From IMG/VR virus record IMGVR_UViG_3300035670_010555, positions 105,855 to 169,854 of that record: a stretch of 64,000 nucleotides of DNA; one strand, written 5' to 3'. A model generated the notes under the pieces. That model had not been told where the DNA came from, did no database searches, and worked only from the letters and a program-made list of their open reading frames with translations. Origin of the DNA: a virus. Below, piece by piece: positions 1 through 8,620 of the stretch (positions within the stretch are counted from its first letter, which is position 1; every line of letters begins with the position of its first letter). A program made the position numbers and the translations under genes.

Positions 1-680
1 TTATCCATTGGTTGACCATCAGGACCGATTAACTTACCTGCTCCATCAGAAGCGAAACCTGACATAACTACCAATACTTTTCTGTAGTTATCCAAAGTGT
101 AAGCTGAAGGTACCAAGTTGTCTGCTAACCATGCTACAGTTCCAACTTCAGCGGTGATTGCTGAATATTGTCCTTTAGAATAGTCGAACAATCCAGGAGG
201 ATCCAAAGCTGGTTCGTTACCTTCATAGAATCTGTCGTAAAGATCCTTAGTATTATTGTAGTCATAACCACTGTTCGGAGTTTGACCAGCCGCAGCGTTT
301 GGAGAACCATAAGGTGCGTAGTGCTCAGAAGTACCTGGTTGGTAAGACTGAATGTTAGGTACGAAGTAGAACAATTTACCGATAGGTAAGTTCATAGCTT
401 GTACTGAAACGATATCGTTTGCTAATAATTTAGAGAATACTCTTCTAACGATAGGGAAAACAACTGTTTCAAATGCACCTGTATCAGATGTAGATGATGC
501 TTCGTTAATTAAGTGAGAAGCTTGGTTTTCATAAAGTTGAGCTACGTTTTCTCTCATGTGACCCTTAAGACCCTCAAGGAATCCTAATTTGTCCCATTTG
601 TTGATTGTGTCTTCTTTGATAACTTTAAGGTGCTTAAGACCGATGTTACCTACAAGACCTGATTCTAATAATGCTCCCAT
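1..680 (-). CDS. Major capsid protein, gp23-like (partial, N-terminal 226 residues)
   Basis: The reading frame opens at an ATG at 680 and stays open to the window edge, so only the N-terminal part is visible. It has the T4 gp23 hallmark of a VRR segment followed by a run ending in QAMNLPIGKLFYF, matching the VRRAIPNL...QPMNSPTGQVFAL region of T4 gp23. The family forms the hexameric capsid shell and is cleaved by the gp21 protease. The gene order downstream on this strand (scaffold, protease, portal, terminase) fits the call. The start lies about 40 nt downstream of the scaffold stop. Confidence 0.88.
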   Translation of the reverse strand, partial: MGALLESGLVGNIGLKHLKVIKEDTINKWDKLGFLEGLKGHMRENVAQLYENQASHLINEASSTSDTGAFETVVFPIVRRVFSKLLANDIVSVQAMNLPIGKLFYFVPNIQSYQPGTSEHYAPYGSPNAAAGQTPNSGYDYNNTKDLYDRFYEGNEPALDPPGLFDYSKGQYSAITAEVGTVAWLADNLVPSAYTLDNYRKVLVVMSGFASDGAGKLIGPDGQPMD

Positions 681-720
681 TTTTAGTATTTTGTTTTGTT
701 TTGTTTATTTGTTTATTTAA

Positions 721-2424
721 TTACCCAATTTTACTCATCAAATCTTTCATTCTTAAGAACTGAGGATTCTCATAAGTTTTTGACTCAATTAGGGTAGTTG
801 ATGACCCAGTAGAAACACTCTTGTTTAATTTAGTTTCTACCGACTCATTGATTGGTGTACTTTCAGTTTTAGACAATTCATCCTTAATTGACTTATAAAG
901 GTTTTTAGATTCTTTCAAAGTATCTACATTATCGAATCTTCTAAGAATGTTAATTTTTTCTTTTTTAGTAGTCGAATGTTCAGTGAATAATCTTGTAGCA
1001 TATGCCAAGTTTGAATTGAAGATAGCAACTTCATTAAGTTTCTCTCTAAAAACATTTAACGCTTTTCTGTATTCTTCATTTTTCTCTCTCAACGTTGCAA
1101 CTTCTGATTCTGCGGATTCAACTTTTACTCCGTTATTACCATAAACATAATTTCTGTTATTAGTAATACCTTTTCTAAGTCCTCTTCCTTCTTTTGAACC
1201 CATTCCATAAGTTCTAGCAGCTTCTTTTGTTTCTCTTTTTTCGAAACCTGCGTCATCTCTACGAGCCTTAGTAGTTTTAAGATCTTTTGAAGCAATTTTA
1301 CCATGCTTCATTGCCAATCTTTCATCCTCTTTGTCCTTGTATCCTTGACCTTCTTTTGTTTCTCTTTTTTCGAAACCTGCATCATCCCTACGAGCCTTAG
1401 TAGTTTTAAGATCCTTTGAAGCGATTTTACCATGCTTCATCGCTAATCTTTCATCTTCTCTATCGTCGTATCCTTGACCTTCTTTTGTTTCTGCCTTAAC
1501 AACTTTGGATTTTTGTTCCATATTTTCACCTTTCTTGTATTCGAATTTCGGTTTACCAGTACCTACTGATTTTGGTCCTTCTTTCTTATTTTCATCGAAT
1601 CCACCTTTAGCTTTATCTTTGTAAGTGAATTTAGGTCCAGACCCAATTCCAACACCTTTAGGTTTTACTGTCGATTTTGACTCTCTAACAGCTCTTCTAT
1701 GGTTGTAAGATTCGTCCAAATCTTCTTCTTCCATCATGTCGTCATCTTCTTCTTCCATCATGTCGTCATCTTCTTCTTCCATCATGTCTTCGTCTTCTTC
1801 CATCATCTCGTCATCTCCTTCGTACATTTCTTCTTCTTCGAATTCAATTTCGTACATAACTTCTTCTTCTTGGTCCATGTCAAAATCTTCAACATCTCCG
1901 TCTTTTGAGAAAATAGCATTGATTACATCTTCTGTATCAACATCCATTTCATCGATTTCATCTACATGCATAGTTTCATCTAATTCTTCCTCTTCCTCGG
2001 ACTCACCAAGCTTAACTAAATATTCTGAGTCAGTGTCAGTATCGCTTAAGTGAATATCTTCACCGTCTTTTTTAACGATGATACCATCTTCTTCACCCAT
2101 AGCCTTGAACACCTTAAGAATTTCTTCGTCTGAAGCGTCAGTCAAATCTATTGGACTCTCTTCTGAATCCATATCCATGTCCATATCAAATTCCATGTCC
2201 ATTTCCATATCATCATCATTATCAACAGGCATATCGGTATCGATATCTGTATCTAATTCAATCTCATCTTCCATATCTTGCTCTGACAGAGATTCTTTTA
2301 CTAATTGGTTGATTTCTTCCTTCATAGTTGAAGCAAGTATTCCTTTTGCATTCTGGGCGATTGCTTCTTCAACATTTCTCATTTGAATTAACGCCTCTTG
2401 TACTAAGTTTTTATTTTCTTGCAT
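721..2424 (-). CDS. Acidic prohead scaffold-like protein (gp22 position)
   Basis: The 567-residue protein lies between the capsid and protease genes, where T4 has the core scaffold gp22. The N-terminal third is a helical start followed by very acidic Asp/Glu/Met-rich low complexity, including several MMEEEDDD-like units. The middle is basic and contains two 43-residue tandem repeats. The C-terminal third is predicted coiled coil. Charge and helical content suit an assembly scaffold that is removed by proteolysis, but I see no direct sequence match to T4 gp22. The function therefore rests on position and composition. Confidence 0.6.
   Translation of the reverse strand: MQENKNLVQEALIQMRNVEEAIAQNAKGILASTMKEEINQLVKESLSEQDMEDEIELDTDIDTDMPVDNDDDMEMDMEFDMDMDMDSEESPIDLTDASDEEILKVFKAMGEEDGIIVKKDGEDIHLSDTDTDSEYLVKLGESEEEEELDETMHVDEIDEMDVDTEDVINAIFSKDGDVEDFDMDQEEEVMYEIEFEEEEMYEGDDEMMEEDEDMMEEEDDDMMEEEDDDMMEEEDLDESYNHRRAVRESKSTVKPKGVGIGSGPKFTYKDKAKGGFDENKKEGPKSVGTGKPKFEYKKGENMEQKSKVVKAETKEGQGYDDREDERLAMKHGKIASKDLKTTKARRDDAGFEKRETKEGQGYKDKEDERLAMKHGKIASKDLKTTKARRDDAGFEKRETKEAARTYGMGSKEGRGLRKGITNNRNYVYGNNGVKVESAESEVATLREKNEEYRKALNVFREKLNEVAIFNSNLAYATRLFTEHSTTKKEKINILRRFDNVDTLKESKNLYKSIKDELSKTESTPINESVETKLNKSVSTGSSTTLIESKTYENPQFLRMKDLMSKIG
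1222..1479 (-). repeat. 129-bp tandem duplication inside the scaffold-like gene
   Basis: Two adjacent 129-bp units (1222-1350 and 1351-1479) encode almost the same 43 residues; a further partial unit starts at 1480. Differences are mostly third-base changes, so the duplication is old enough to have drifted while the protein sequence was kept. Confidence 0.9.
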
Positions 2425-2495
2425 AGAAAAAAATTGTTTAATTTAACATATAAATAGTGCCAAAACTAAAAAAATTCATTTAACGATATCTCTAA

Positions 2496-2523
2496 AATAA
2501 AAAAAGTGGTCATTTGACCACTT
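2496..2523 (-). terminator. Rho-independent terminator
   Basis: Inverted repeat AAGTGGTCA / TGACCACTT (2504-2512 and 2515-2523) followed on the minus strand by a T run. It lies 24 nt downstream of the 69-residue gene and separates it from the scaffold gene. Confidence 0.75.
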
Positions 2524-2547
2524 CATTTGTTTCAGTTTGATTATTGA

Positions 2548-2757
2548 TTACTCAATTACTTCGTCGATTTTACTTTCAGATACTGCAGTGATTCTCCAAT
2601 CATGAGTGAATCCTTCGTATTTTTTAGTCACTTTAGCTTCCACATCTGTGACAGAGTAACCTTTAACAAGTTTCTCTTCTCTAACTTTTTTAATCTTACC
2701 CGTGTTTTCATCAGGGAAATCATACTGAATTTTTGCTACAAAATATTTTTCGTCCAT
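2548..2757 (-). CDS. Small DUF4494-like protein
   Basis: A 69-residue protein with the pattern AKIQYDFP...GKIKKVREEKLVKGYSVTDVEAKV, which resembles the N-terminal half of DUF4494, a Bacteroidota family of unknown function with a YLVDA-S-TEAEA motif. It is about half the usual length of that family. It follows the protease gene by 4 nt, so it is translated from the same message, and it ends before a terminator. The family match is from memory and is moderate. Confidence 0.5.
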   Translation of the reverse strand: MDEKYFVAKIQYDFPDENTGKIKKVREEKLVKGYSVTDVEAKVTKKYEGFTHDWRITAVSESKIDEVIE

Positions 2758-2761
2758 AATT

Positions 2762-3478
2762 TTATTTTCCTAAAAAATCGTCTAATTTTCTCATTAAGTC
2801 AACTGACTTTCCAACGTAGTCGTTATTTTGTTTAGATTTTATTTCTTCCTCTAAATTTTCTTCATACTTACTTCTTTCGTCAGGGTTAGAAAATAAATAA
2901 GCTCCGGGTGTTGAAGGAGATGACACCAAATCAAAACATATTAATTCAAAATCATCTTGTACTTCATTTCTTTCCCCAACTTTTTTTAATGAACCAACTC
3001 CACGAGAAGAGATACCTAATGTTACTCCTTGTCTCATTAAGTTCGCCGCTTGGTCTCCTTTGGTTGAAACGATTCCTCTTTCGTGAAACCCTGGAGATGT
3101 CAATAATTTGAGTTTTCCCATTAGTATATTTTTATCCCACCATATGTCTGTGATGATGTGGGATACTCTATCTAAGTCTATTAACGATGACTCAGGGTGG
3201 TTTAATTCTGATGTGGATAACCCTTTAGAAATTGCTTGCTTATATCTTTCAGATTCCCTTTTCAAAATCCTTTCAGGATACGTTCTACCATTTCTATTTG
3301 GTGTGTCGTATTTTTGAAGAACCGCATAAAATTCAAATGGATTTCTATAATCTAAATTGGCGGCTTCTTTCAGAACATCAATATTATGAGTGTCTTTGGG
3401 AGAAACCCAACCTGCATCCATTTCAATCAATATACCATGACCAAGCTCGCTCGCTTCTAAAATTCTTAAATTTTTCAT
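2762..3478 (-). CDS. Prohead core protease, gp21-like
   Basis: The 238-residue protein has both hallmark blocks of the T4 gp21 / herpes-type serine protease family: ELNHPE with the catalytic His (about residue 94) and GISSRG with the nucleophilic Ser (about 157). The segment NRNGRTYPERIL near residue 62 is also typical of phage prohead proteases. The enzyme degrades the scaffold and trims the capsid protein during head maturation. A TATTTAT box lies 13 nt before the start. Confidence 0.88.
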   Translation of the reverse strand: MKNLRILEASELGHGILIEMDAGWVSPKDTHNIDVLKEAANLDYRNPFEFYAVLQKYDTPNRNGRTYPERILKRESERYKQAISKGLSTSELNHPESSLIDLDRVSHIITDIWWDKNILMGKLKLLTSPGFHERGIVSTKGDQAANLMRQGVTLGISSRGVGSLKKVGERNEVQDDFELICFDLVSSPSTPGAYLFSNPDERSKYEENLEEEIKSKQNNDYVGKSVDLMRKLDDFLGK

Positions 3479-3491
3479 CTAATCTTTTAAG

Positions 3492-3498
3492 ATAAATA
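3492..3498 (-). promoter_or_regulatory. TATTTAT box before the protease gene
   Basis: The minus strand reads TATTTAT 13 nt before the start codon. The same box recurs before many genes of the window, often structural; it is proposed as a phage late-promoter element. Confidence 0.4.
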
Positions 3499-3523
3499 TA
3501 CGGATTTGGATTGTTTGTTATTT

Positions 3524-3955
3524 TTAGTCTTTTTTAGAAATAGAAAAATCGAAGTATTTGTTTTGAATCACGTTATTTTTATAGATGGATTTTACTATAG
3601 TTTTTATGGATTCTTTGAGTTCATCACACTTGAAATCCATATCACGTTGAGTATATAGATTGATTTCTAAATTAAAAAATGACTTTTTACCTTTTGATAT
3701 CCCACTTGTTCGAAGGTCCAAATCTACAATATTTTTTTCTTGGAAAATTTTACAATCTATCGATTCATAAACGGAATTTTTTATTTCTCGTCCCAAACCT
3801 GATACAACTCGGTTCCAATTATTTAACTCTTCTTTTGGTGTAACCCATGATTGAATGTTTATGTAAACTGATTTTAAGTTTTTAGAATCTACTGTCCCAT
3901 ACTGTGATTTTATGGGATTGAACAGGTTAAGTTTAACACTTTTTCCTTTTTTCAT
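3524..3955 (-). CDS. Hypothetical protein in the head gene block
   Basis: A 143-residue protein of unknown function with an alternating hydrophobic pattern suggesting mixed alpha/beta structure. It lies upstream of the protease gene. It is divergent from the bS21 gene across a 93-bp AT-rich spacer that probably holds promoters for both directions. No motif recognised. Confidence 0.6.
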   Translation of the reverse strand: MKKGKSVKLNLFNPIKSQYGTVDSKNLKSVYINIQSWVTPKEELNNWNRVVSGLGREIKNSVYESIDCKIFQEKNIVDLDLRTSGISKGKKSFFNLEINLYTQRDMDFKCDELKESIKTIVKSIYKNNVIQNKYFDFSISKKD

Positions 3956-4024
3956 TAATAATGATATTATGTACGTTTATTAATGAAATTATATACATAA
4001 TATGTATGATTGTCAAAATTTTTT

Positions 4025-4032
4025 TATATTTG
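4025..4032 (+). promoter_or_regulatory. -7 element before the bS21 gene
   Basis: TATATTTG matches the Bacteroidota -7 consensus TAnnTTTG and lies 17 nt before the ATG. A TTG occurs upstream but only 12 nt away, so the -33 element is not clear. Confidence 0.35.
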
Positions 4033-4048
4033 TGGATATTTCTAATAT

Positions 4049-4240
4049 ATGATAATAATAAAAATAAATCAGGGTAATCCCCTTGAGAAGGCACTCAAGA
4101 CCCTAAAGTCAAAAGTAATTAAAACAAAACAAAATCAAATTTTATTTGATAGGAAACAATATACAAAAAAATCTGTACTTAGAAGAGCACAGATTTTGAA
4201 GGCAAAACATATTCAAAGTCTTAAAGACAAATCAAATTGA
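4049..4240 (+). CDS. rpsU: Ribosomal protein bS21
   Basis: The 63-residue basic protein matches Bacteroidota bS21 along its length: a short beta start (MIIIKI), the KALKTLKSKV helix, and a C-terminal helix with KSVLRRAQILKAKHIQSLK. bS21 sits on the 30S platform next to the anti-Shine-Dalgarno end of 16S rRNA. In Bacteroidota it helps hide that end, so a phage copy could change which start sites are used. It is the only rightward gene in the head block. It overlaps the stop of the leftward gene at 4232, so the two genes converge without a separate terminator. Confidence 0.85.
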   Translation: MIIIKINQGNPLEKALKTLKSKVIKTKQNQILFDRKQYTKKSVLRRAQILKAKHIQSLKDKSN

Positions 4241-4930
4241 TTCTTCCAAATTTTTTAATTTCAAAAAGTTTAATTGGTCGAATTTTTCAGATTTAATTTT
4301 GTCAATCGTTTCTGAAATTTTTGTTTTCATATCCTGTGAGTCTTCATTGTTTTGAAGATTAGTTAGTTTGGATATTGTACTTTCTCTTAATGTCTCAAAT
4401 TTTGTCTCCAAAGTTTTGGTATCTTCAGAAACTATTTGGAAAAATTCTTTTTTAGAATTTTCATCCAAACCAAGAATATAGTTATTAATGGTTTGATTTG
4501 CGACCGCAACCATAGAACTAATTGGAATATTTATATTTTCCTTGATTGATTCTTTTTTTGATGTAATAACCTTTAGAATATTTTTCTTCGCATTAACCCT
4601 TTCAAGTAAATCCACCCCTTGTGTGTAAACTAAAGTGTCAATATCGGAATAATTATTTTCAGTTTTTTCGGAAAGTGTGATTGGAAGTTTAATACTTGGT
4701 AAAACTTTGTTTAATAGACTAATCCCTTCTTCAATAAAATATTTTGCGTCCTGTTCACTTAACCCTTGTGGTGAACTCAGTTGATCATATATCGCGTATG
4801 CTTTAGACATAGCTTTATTACTCAAAACGTTGTGTTTGAATTCTCGCAAAGTCTTCTTGAATTCCATTTCATTTTTGTAGGATTCCAAGAGATTTTTTTC
4901 AATTAGGGATTTTACTGTTCCGAAGGTCAT
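4232..4930 (-). CDS. Hypothetical helical protein next to the portal gene
   Basis: A 232-residue, Lys/Glu-rich, largely alpha-helical protein directly downstream of the portal gene (21-nt gap). The position and composition suggest a head or neck assembly factor, but no family is recognised. A TATTTAT box lies 14 nt before the start, inside the gap to the portal gene. Its last codons overlap the 3' end of the bS21 gene on the opposite strand. Confidence 0.65.
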   Translation of the reverse strand: MTFGTVKSLIEKNLLESYKNEMEFKKTLREFKHNVLSNKAMSKAYAIYDQLSSPQGLSEQDAKYFIEEGISLLNKVLPSIKLPITLSEKTENNYSDIDTLVYTQGVDLLERVNAKKNILKVITSKKESIKENINIPISSMVAVANQTINNYILGLDENSKKEFFQIVSEDTKTLETKFETLRESTISKLTNLQNNEDSQDMKTKISETIDKIKSEKFDQLNFLKLKNLEESI

Positions 4931-4944
4931 TGTGTCTTTTTCAA

Positions 4945-4951
4945 ATAAATA
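4945..4951 (-). promoter_or_regulatory. TATTTAT box
   Basis: The minus strand reads TATTTAT 14 nt before the start of the gene at 4930, within the 21-nt gap after the portal stop codon. Confidence 0.35.
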
Positions 4952-6802
4952 TTATGAATTTAATAACTTATCTAAGTGTTTTGAAATTTCTCCTAAAGAA
5001 TCTTGTGCTTGTCCCAAATTTATTACCTGAGATCCTTCAATTAAATTATTTTCCACTAATATGTTAAGGTCTTTTTTCTTTGATTCTGGTGTTACTTCAG
5101 TTGGTGGGGATTCTTCTGTTCCGCCTGCCGGTGGTAATTCTGGCTCTCCTCCAGGAATTTCTCCTCCACCACCGAATGATGGTGGTGGGCCCAATTCTTC
5201 TCCACCATCCGTAGTTGTCGCGGCTCCAGCCGTCGGAGTCGATCCTGTTTGACTACCATACAATTTGTCGATATTATCGAACAAACCTGTTTTGGTTATC
5301 ACAGTTGGAGTTGCTTTAAGTTCTTCACCAACAGCTCTTTCAATTCTTTGTTGTTGTAAGTCTAAACGAACTTCGTCATCAGACCATCCAAATATGTGTT
5401 TCTTAGCCCATGTAGATGAGGTCGCCTGAATTCCATTTCCTGGATCTGAAACTAAATCTTTATACAATAATACTTTTTCTTTCCAAACGTCAATCTTTAA
5501 CAAATCTGCTTGAGTTGATGGGTTTGTTAATCCGAGTGTAAAATTGGATAATTCATCTTCAAATCCTAATAAAAATAAATGTACGATAGCAATCTTATTC
5601 AGTTCCGCCAACATACTTTTTTGAATTCTATTTATTGTACGAGCAAATCTAATATCTTGTAACGCCAAGTTTTTACCATCACCTACCACTTCTTCAAAAC
5701 CCAAGAATGCCTTTGGTACTCGTAATGCAGTTAATAACTTTTTTTGAATATATTCAATATCGGCAATTTCAGACAAGTTAGTTGCTCCAGGTAGTGTGGT
5801 AATTGGATCTGGAGCTGCGGGGTCACGAACAGGAATAAAATAATCTTGGTCAACAGCCATTTGGTTGAATCTCATATCAACATTACCTGTCTTACTATCC
5901 ACTACTTGTTCTCTTTTGAACTTGTTTGCAACTCGTTGTACATATGCTTCAACATCGTCATCATTCATGTTTCCAACAAACACTTTGAACATTCTTCTTT
6001 CGGGAGCTCTTGACGTACGGTAAATCAACATCGCATCTTCGGAAAGTAAAAGTTGTTTCCAAATACGTCTAGCTTTTTCCAACATAGATGTTCCGTATGG
6101 TAGTTTTCTGTCATCACCTAATAATCTGAAGTGAGCAATTTCCCATGACTGAAATTCCATATTTTTATTCTTCCAAGTGAAGTGTAATGCTTTTCTGTCT
6201 TTATCAACTTCATTTTTAACATCAACAGATATTTTACCACTAGCACCAACTTCATGTCGTTCAATTTCTATGGTCGGTAATTGTTGGCATCCAACAATTC
6301 CTTTCTCAGGGTCTAATTTAAGATACACAAAATTGTCACCATATTTACAGGTGTTCCGTGTCCACATTGGAAGGTTGGTATTAACATCTAAAGCATTGTT
6401 GAACAAATCCGCTAATACCCCTTTTATTCTTTTTGATTCAGAATAAATTTGTAGAATAAATCCATCTTCATTTGTTGTTGTGGATTCTTCGGCATAAATG
6501 TCTAACGCGGCTGAAATCTCAGGAGTATATTCCATCGACTCATAATCGTATTGTGCGGACAACCTTGTTGGTTCATAGTAAATTGCCTGTGAATAAAGGT
6601 TGTTTTCTACCTTTGACCATTGATTGGTAAGGTAATATGTTTGTTGTGCTTGGAGTTTTTCTTTTTCGTATTCTTCTCTACTTTTGGTTCGCAGAAGTTC
6701 CTTTTTATCAAACTTGAATGTCGGATAGTCTTGATTGAGAAGTGAATTAGGTCCAAATGTTTGTGACAATCGTTGCCAAACTGTCATATTTTGTTCTGCC
6801 AT
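4952..6802 (-). CDS. Portal vertex protein, gp20-like
   Basis: At 616 residues the protein is in the size range of T4 gp20 (524) with a longer C-terminus. The core carries features of the T4 portal family, such as the segments AEESTTTNED, IWKQLLLSEDAMLIYR-SRAPERR and an RVPKAFLG-like motif. The portal forms the dodecameric DNA channel at the head vertex. The C-terminal 110 residues contain a Gly/Pro/Thr-rich linker followed by a short helical tail, an extension not found in T4. It is flanked by the terminase and by a small helical gene. Confidence 0.85.
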   Translation of the reverse strand: MAEQNMTVWQRLSQTFGPNSLLNQDYPTFKFDKKELLRTKSREEYEKEKLQAQQTYYLTNQWSKVENNLYSQAIYYEPTRLSAQYDYESMEYTPEISAALDIYAEESTTTNEDGFILQIYSESKRIKGVLADLFNNALDVNTNLPMWTRNTCKYGDNFVYLKLDPEKGIVGCQQLPTIEIERHEVGASGKISVDVKNEVDKDRKALHFTWKNKNMEFQSWEIAHFRLLGDDRKLPYGTSMLEKARRIWKQLLLSEDAMLIYRTSRAPERRMFKVFVGNMNDDDVEAYVQRVANKFKREQVVDSKTGNVDMRFNQMAVDQDYFIPVRDPAAPDPITTLPGATNLSEIADIEYIQKKLLTALRVPKAFLGFEEVVGDGKNLALQDIRFARTINRIQKSMLAELNKIAIVHLFLLGFEDELSNFTLGLTNPSTQADLLKIDVWKEKVLLYKDLVSDPGNGIQATSSTWAKKHIFGWSDDEVRLDLQQQRIERAVGEELKATPTVITKTGLFDNIDKLYGSQTGSTPTAGAATTTDGGEELGPPPSFGGGGEIPGGEPELPPAGGTEESPPTEVTPESKKKDLNILVENNLIEGSQVINLGQAQDSLGEISKHLDKLLNS

Positions 6803-6838
6803 ACGTAATTTTACTATTTACCCTGATAATATAAATAG

Positions 6839-8599
6839 TTATTTAGCACCAAATAACCAACCATATTTTTGATAATCCGCTTTGCTGGCCCCATTATTAT
6901 TTAGGTTTGGGTCTCTGCCCATTTGAGGCACCATTGGATTAAAAAATTCTGAAGTATTTTTATTCTCATTTACAACTGATGCCCATGAATTCAACATTGC
7001 CTTAGTATGGTTAACAACTTTTGTTAATGATTGAAATGATTTTTCCGCAATATAAATTGCCATTGATAATCCCATAATACAGTCATCATGTTGGCCCTTT
7101 TGGTGGTCTGGTCTTCCATTTATGTAGACGAAAGTATTCATCTCGTTATATGTTCTATGAGAATATATTTTGAATCCATGTCTAACACCTTCTTCAAATG
7201 CCGCAATAATCTGAACTCGTTTTGTATTAAAGTTAATTCCAGGAATTTTGTCATTAATTTTCGGATCCCATTTCCACTTATTAGATGTATCAACCCCGTC
7301 AACATAAAGTCCCGCTTGGTATTGTAATTCTTGCATTTTTCTTGCAGTTGAAACTCCCATACCACCAGTGATATCAATTACACAAAATGCGTTATACATC
7401 GTTCCCCACTTGTAAGCAATTTCCGCCAACACATCGGGTGGAACCTTTCCAACATATTCTAAAACTTGTTCTCTTTCATCAAAATCTATAATTTGTATTG
7501 ATGAAAAATCTTCAGAGTCCCCACGAGAAACGTCAACACCCATTACATACTTGTGACCATTTACAGGTTCCTTGAAAATCCATAAAGCATTCCCCATAAG
7601 TTTTGCTTGTGGGTCTCTTAATTGATTTTTTGCAATATTTTGCATTAATTCAGAATCGAATACGTTATCACCCGATCCTAAGAAATTACATTCCAATTCT
7701 TGAGCAACTTTACGTCTATCGTATTTAAGTTTTTTTACCATTCCCTCAAACCATGATGAACAAGGTTTGTAACCCTTTTCAATATAATCCGTGACTATAC
7801 CGTGGTCTCTTTCGTAGGGGCTATCTGTGCTTAAATCAATAATTGTATCTATTGGATAATCTTCTCTGTTAAGTAAGTAATGAACCAAATCATTTGTTTT
7901 AACCATATACAAATCTCTTGTATATCTCGGGTCTCTATACCAAAACATTTCAGAGATTTTGAAATCATTCATCCCTCTCAATGATTGGTCATAAATTTCA
8001 TAATAGATCGGGTCATATCCATTTGGGGTTGAAACCACAATAACTTTACCTCCTGTAGAGAGGGAAGCCATACAAGCTGACCAAAAATCTCCGTCGGCCT
8101 CGATGAAGGCAGCTTCGTCAAAAATAAGAATGGTAGGGGTATATCCTCTCAAGGCATCTTTTGAGGTTGCAACAGATTTTACTTCACATCCGTTGTTGAG
8201 CTTGAAATGTCTTTGAGAATTTTTTTCAGCAGAGAATGCTATTCCGACCCAAGCGGGCCATTGTTCAATAAACCCTCTAATCTTGTTTGCCATTTCAACA
8301 GAGGTATCCAACTTGTTGGCAATGATTAGAATTTTCTCAGGTTTTTCTTTTCTCGCAAAGGCTAATTTTTTTGAAGACCAAGCGGCGGTTACGGTTGATA
8401 CACCTGCCTGTCGGTACTTAAGCGCAATATTTTCGTTGTATTTTTCGTAATCTTCAAGTAGAGAAACTTGGTCAGGAAAAAGTTCTAATGGGACATATTT
8501 TGATACCGTATTATCGTATGTCTGTAAATAAGTACGAAGTGCATAAGGGGTATTTCTCATGCACTTCGTATATTCTATTATTAATTGTTCTTTGTTCAC
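6839..8599 (-). CDS. Terminase large subunit, gp17-like
   Basis: A 586-residue packaging motor. The N-terminal ATPase has a Walker A-like KYRQAGVST (about residues 61-69) and Walker B ILIFDEA (about 157-163). The C-terminal RNase H-like nuclease starts near the KYVMGVDVSRGDS block (about 350) and has further acidic residues downstream. The length matches T4 gp17 (610). It translocates DNA into the prohead through the portal encoded next to it and cuts the concatemer. No small terminase is visible nearby. Confidence 0.92.
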   Translation of the reverse strand: MNKEQLIIEYTKCMRNTPYALRTYLQTYDNTVSKYVPLELFPDQVSLLEDYEKYNENIALKYRQAGVSTVTAAWSSKKLAFARKEKPEKILIIANKLDTSVEMANKIRGFIEQWPAWVGIAFSAEKNSQRHFKLNNGCEVKSVATSKDALRGYTPTILIFDEAAFIEADGDFWSACMASLSTGGKVIVVSTPNGYDPIYYEIYDQSLRGMNDFKISEMFWYRDPRYTRDLYMVKTNDLVHYLLNREDYPIDTIIDLSTDSPYERDHGIVTDYIEKGYKPCSSWFEGMVKKLKYDRRKVAQELECNFLGSGDNVFDSELMQNIAKNQLRDPQAKLMGNALWIFKEPVNGHKYVMGVDVSRGDSEDFSSIQIIDFDEREQVLEYVGKVPPDVLAEIAYKWGTMYNAFCVIDITGGMGVSTARKMQELQYQAGLYVDGVDTSNKWKWDPKINDKIPGINFNTKRVQIIAAFEEGVRHGFKIYSHRTYNEMNTFVYINGRPDHQKGQHDDCIMGLSMAIYIAEKSFQSLTKVVNHTKAMLNSWASVVNENKNTSEFFNPMVPQMGRDPNLNNNGASKADYQKYGWLFGAK

Positions 8600-8620
8600 A
8601 CAGTTAAATCATATTCTGAT

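Noticed and set aside
1736-2386. Ser-rich open frames on the plus strand
   Set aside because: They are the antisense shadow of the Asp/Glu-rich codons of the scaffold-like gene.
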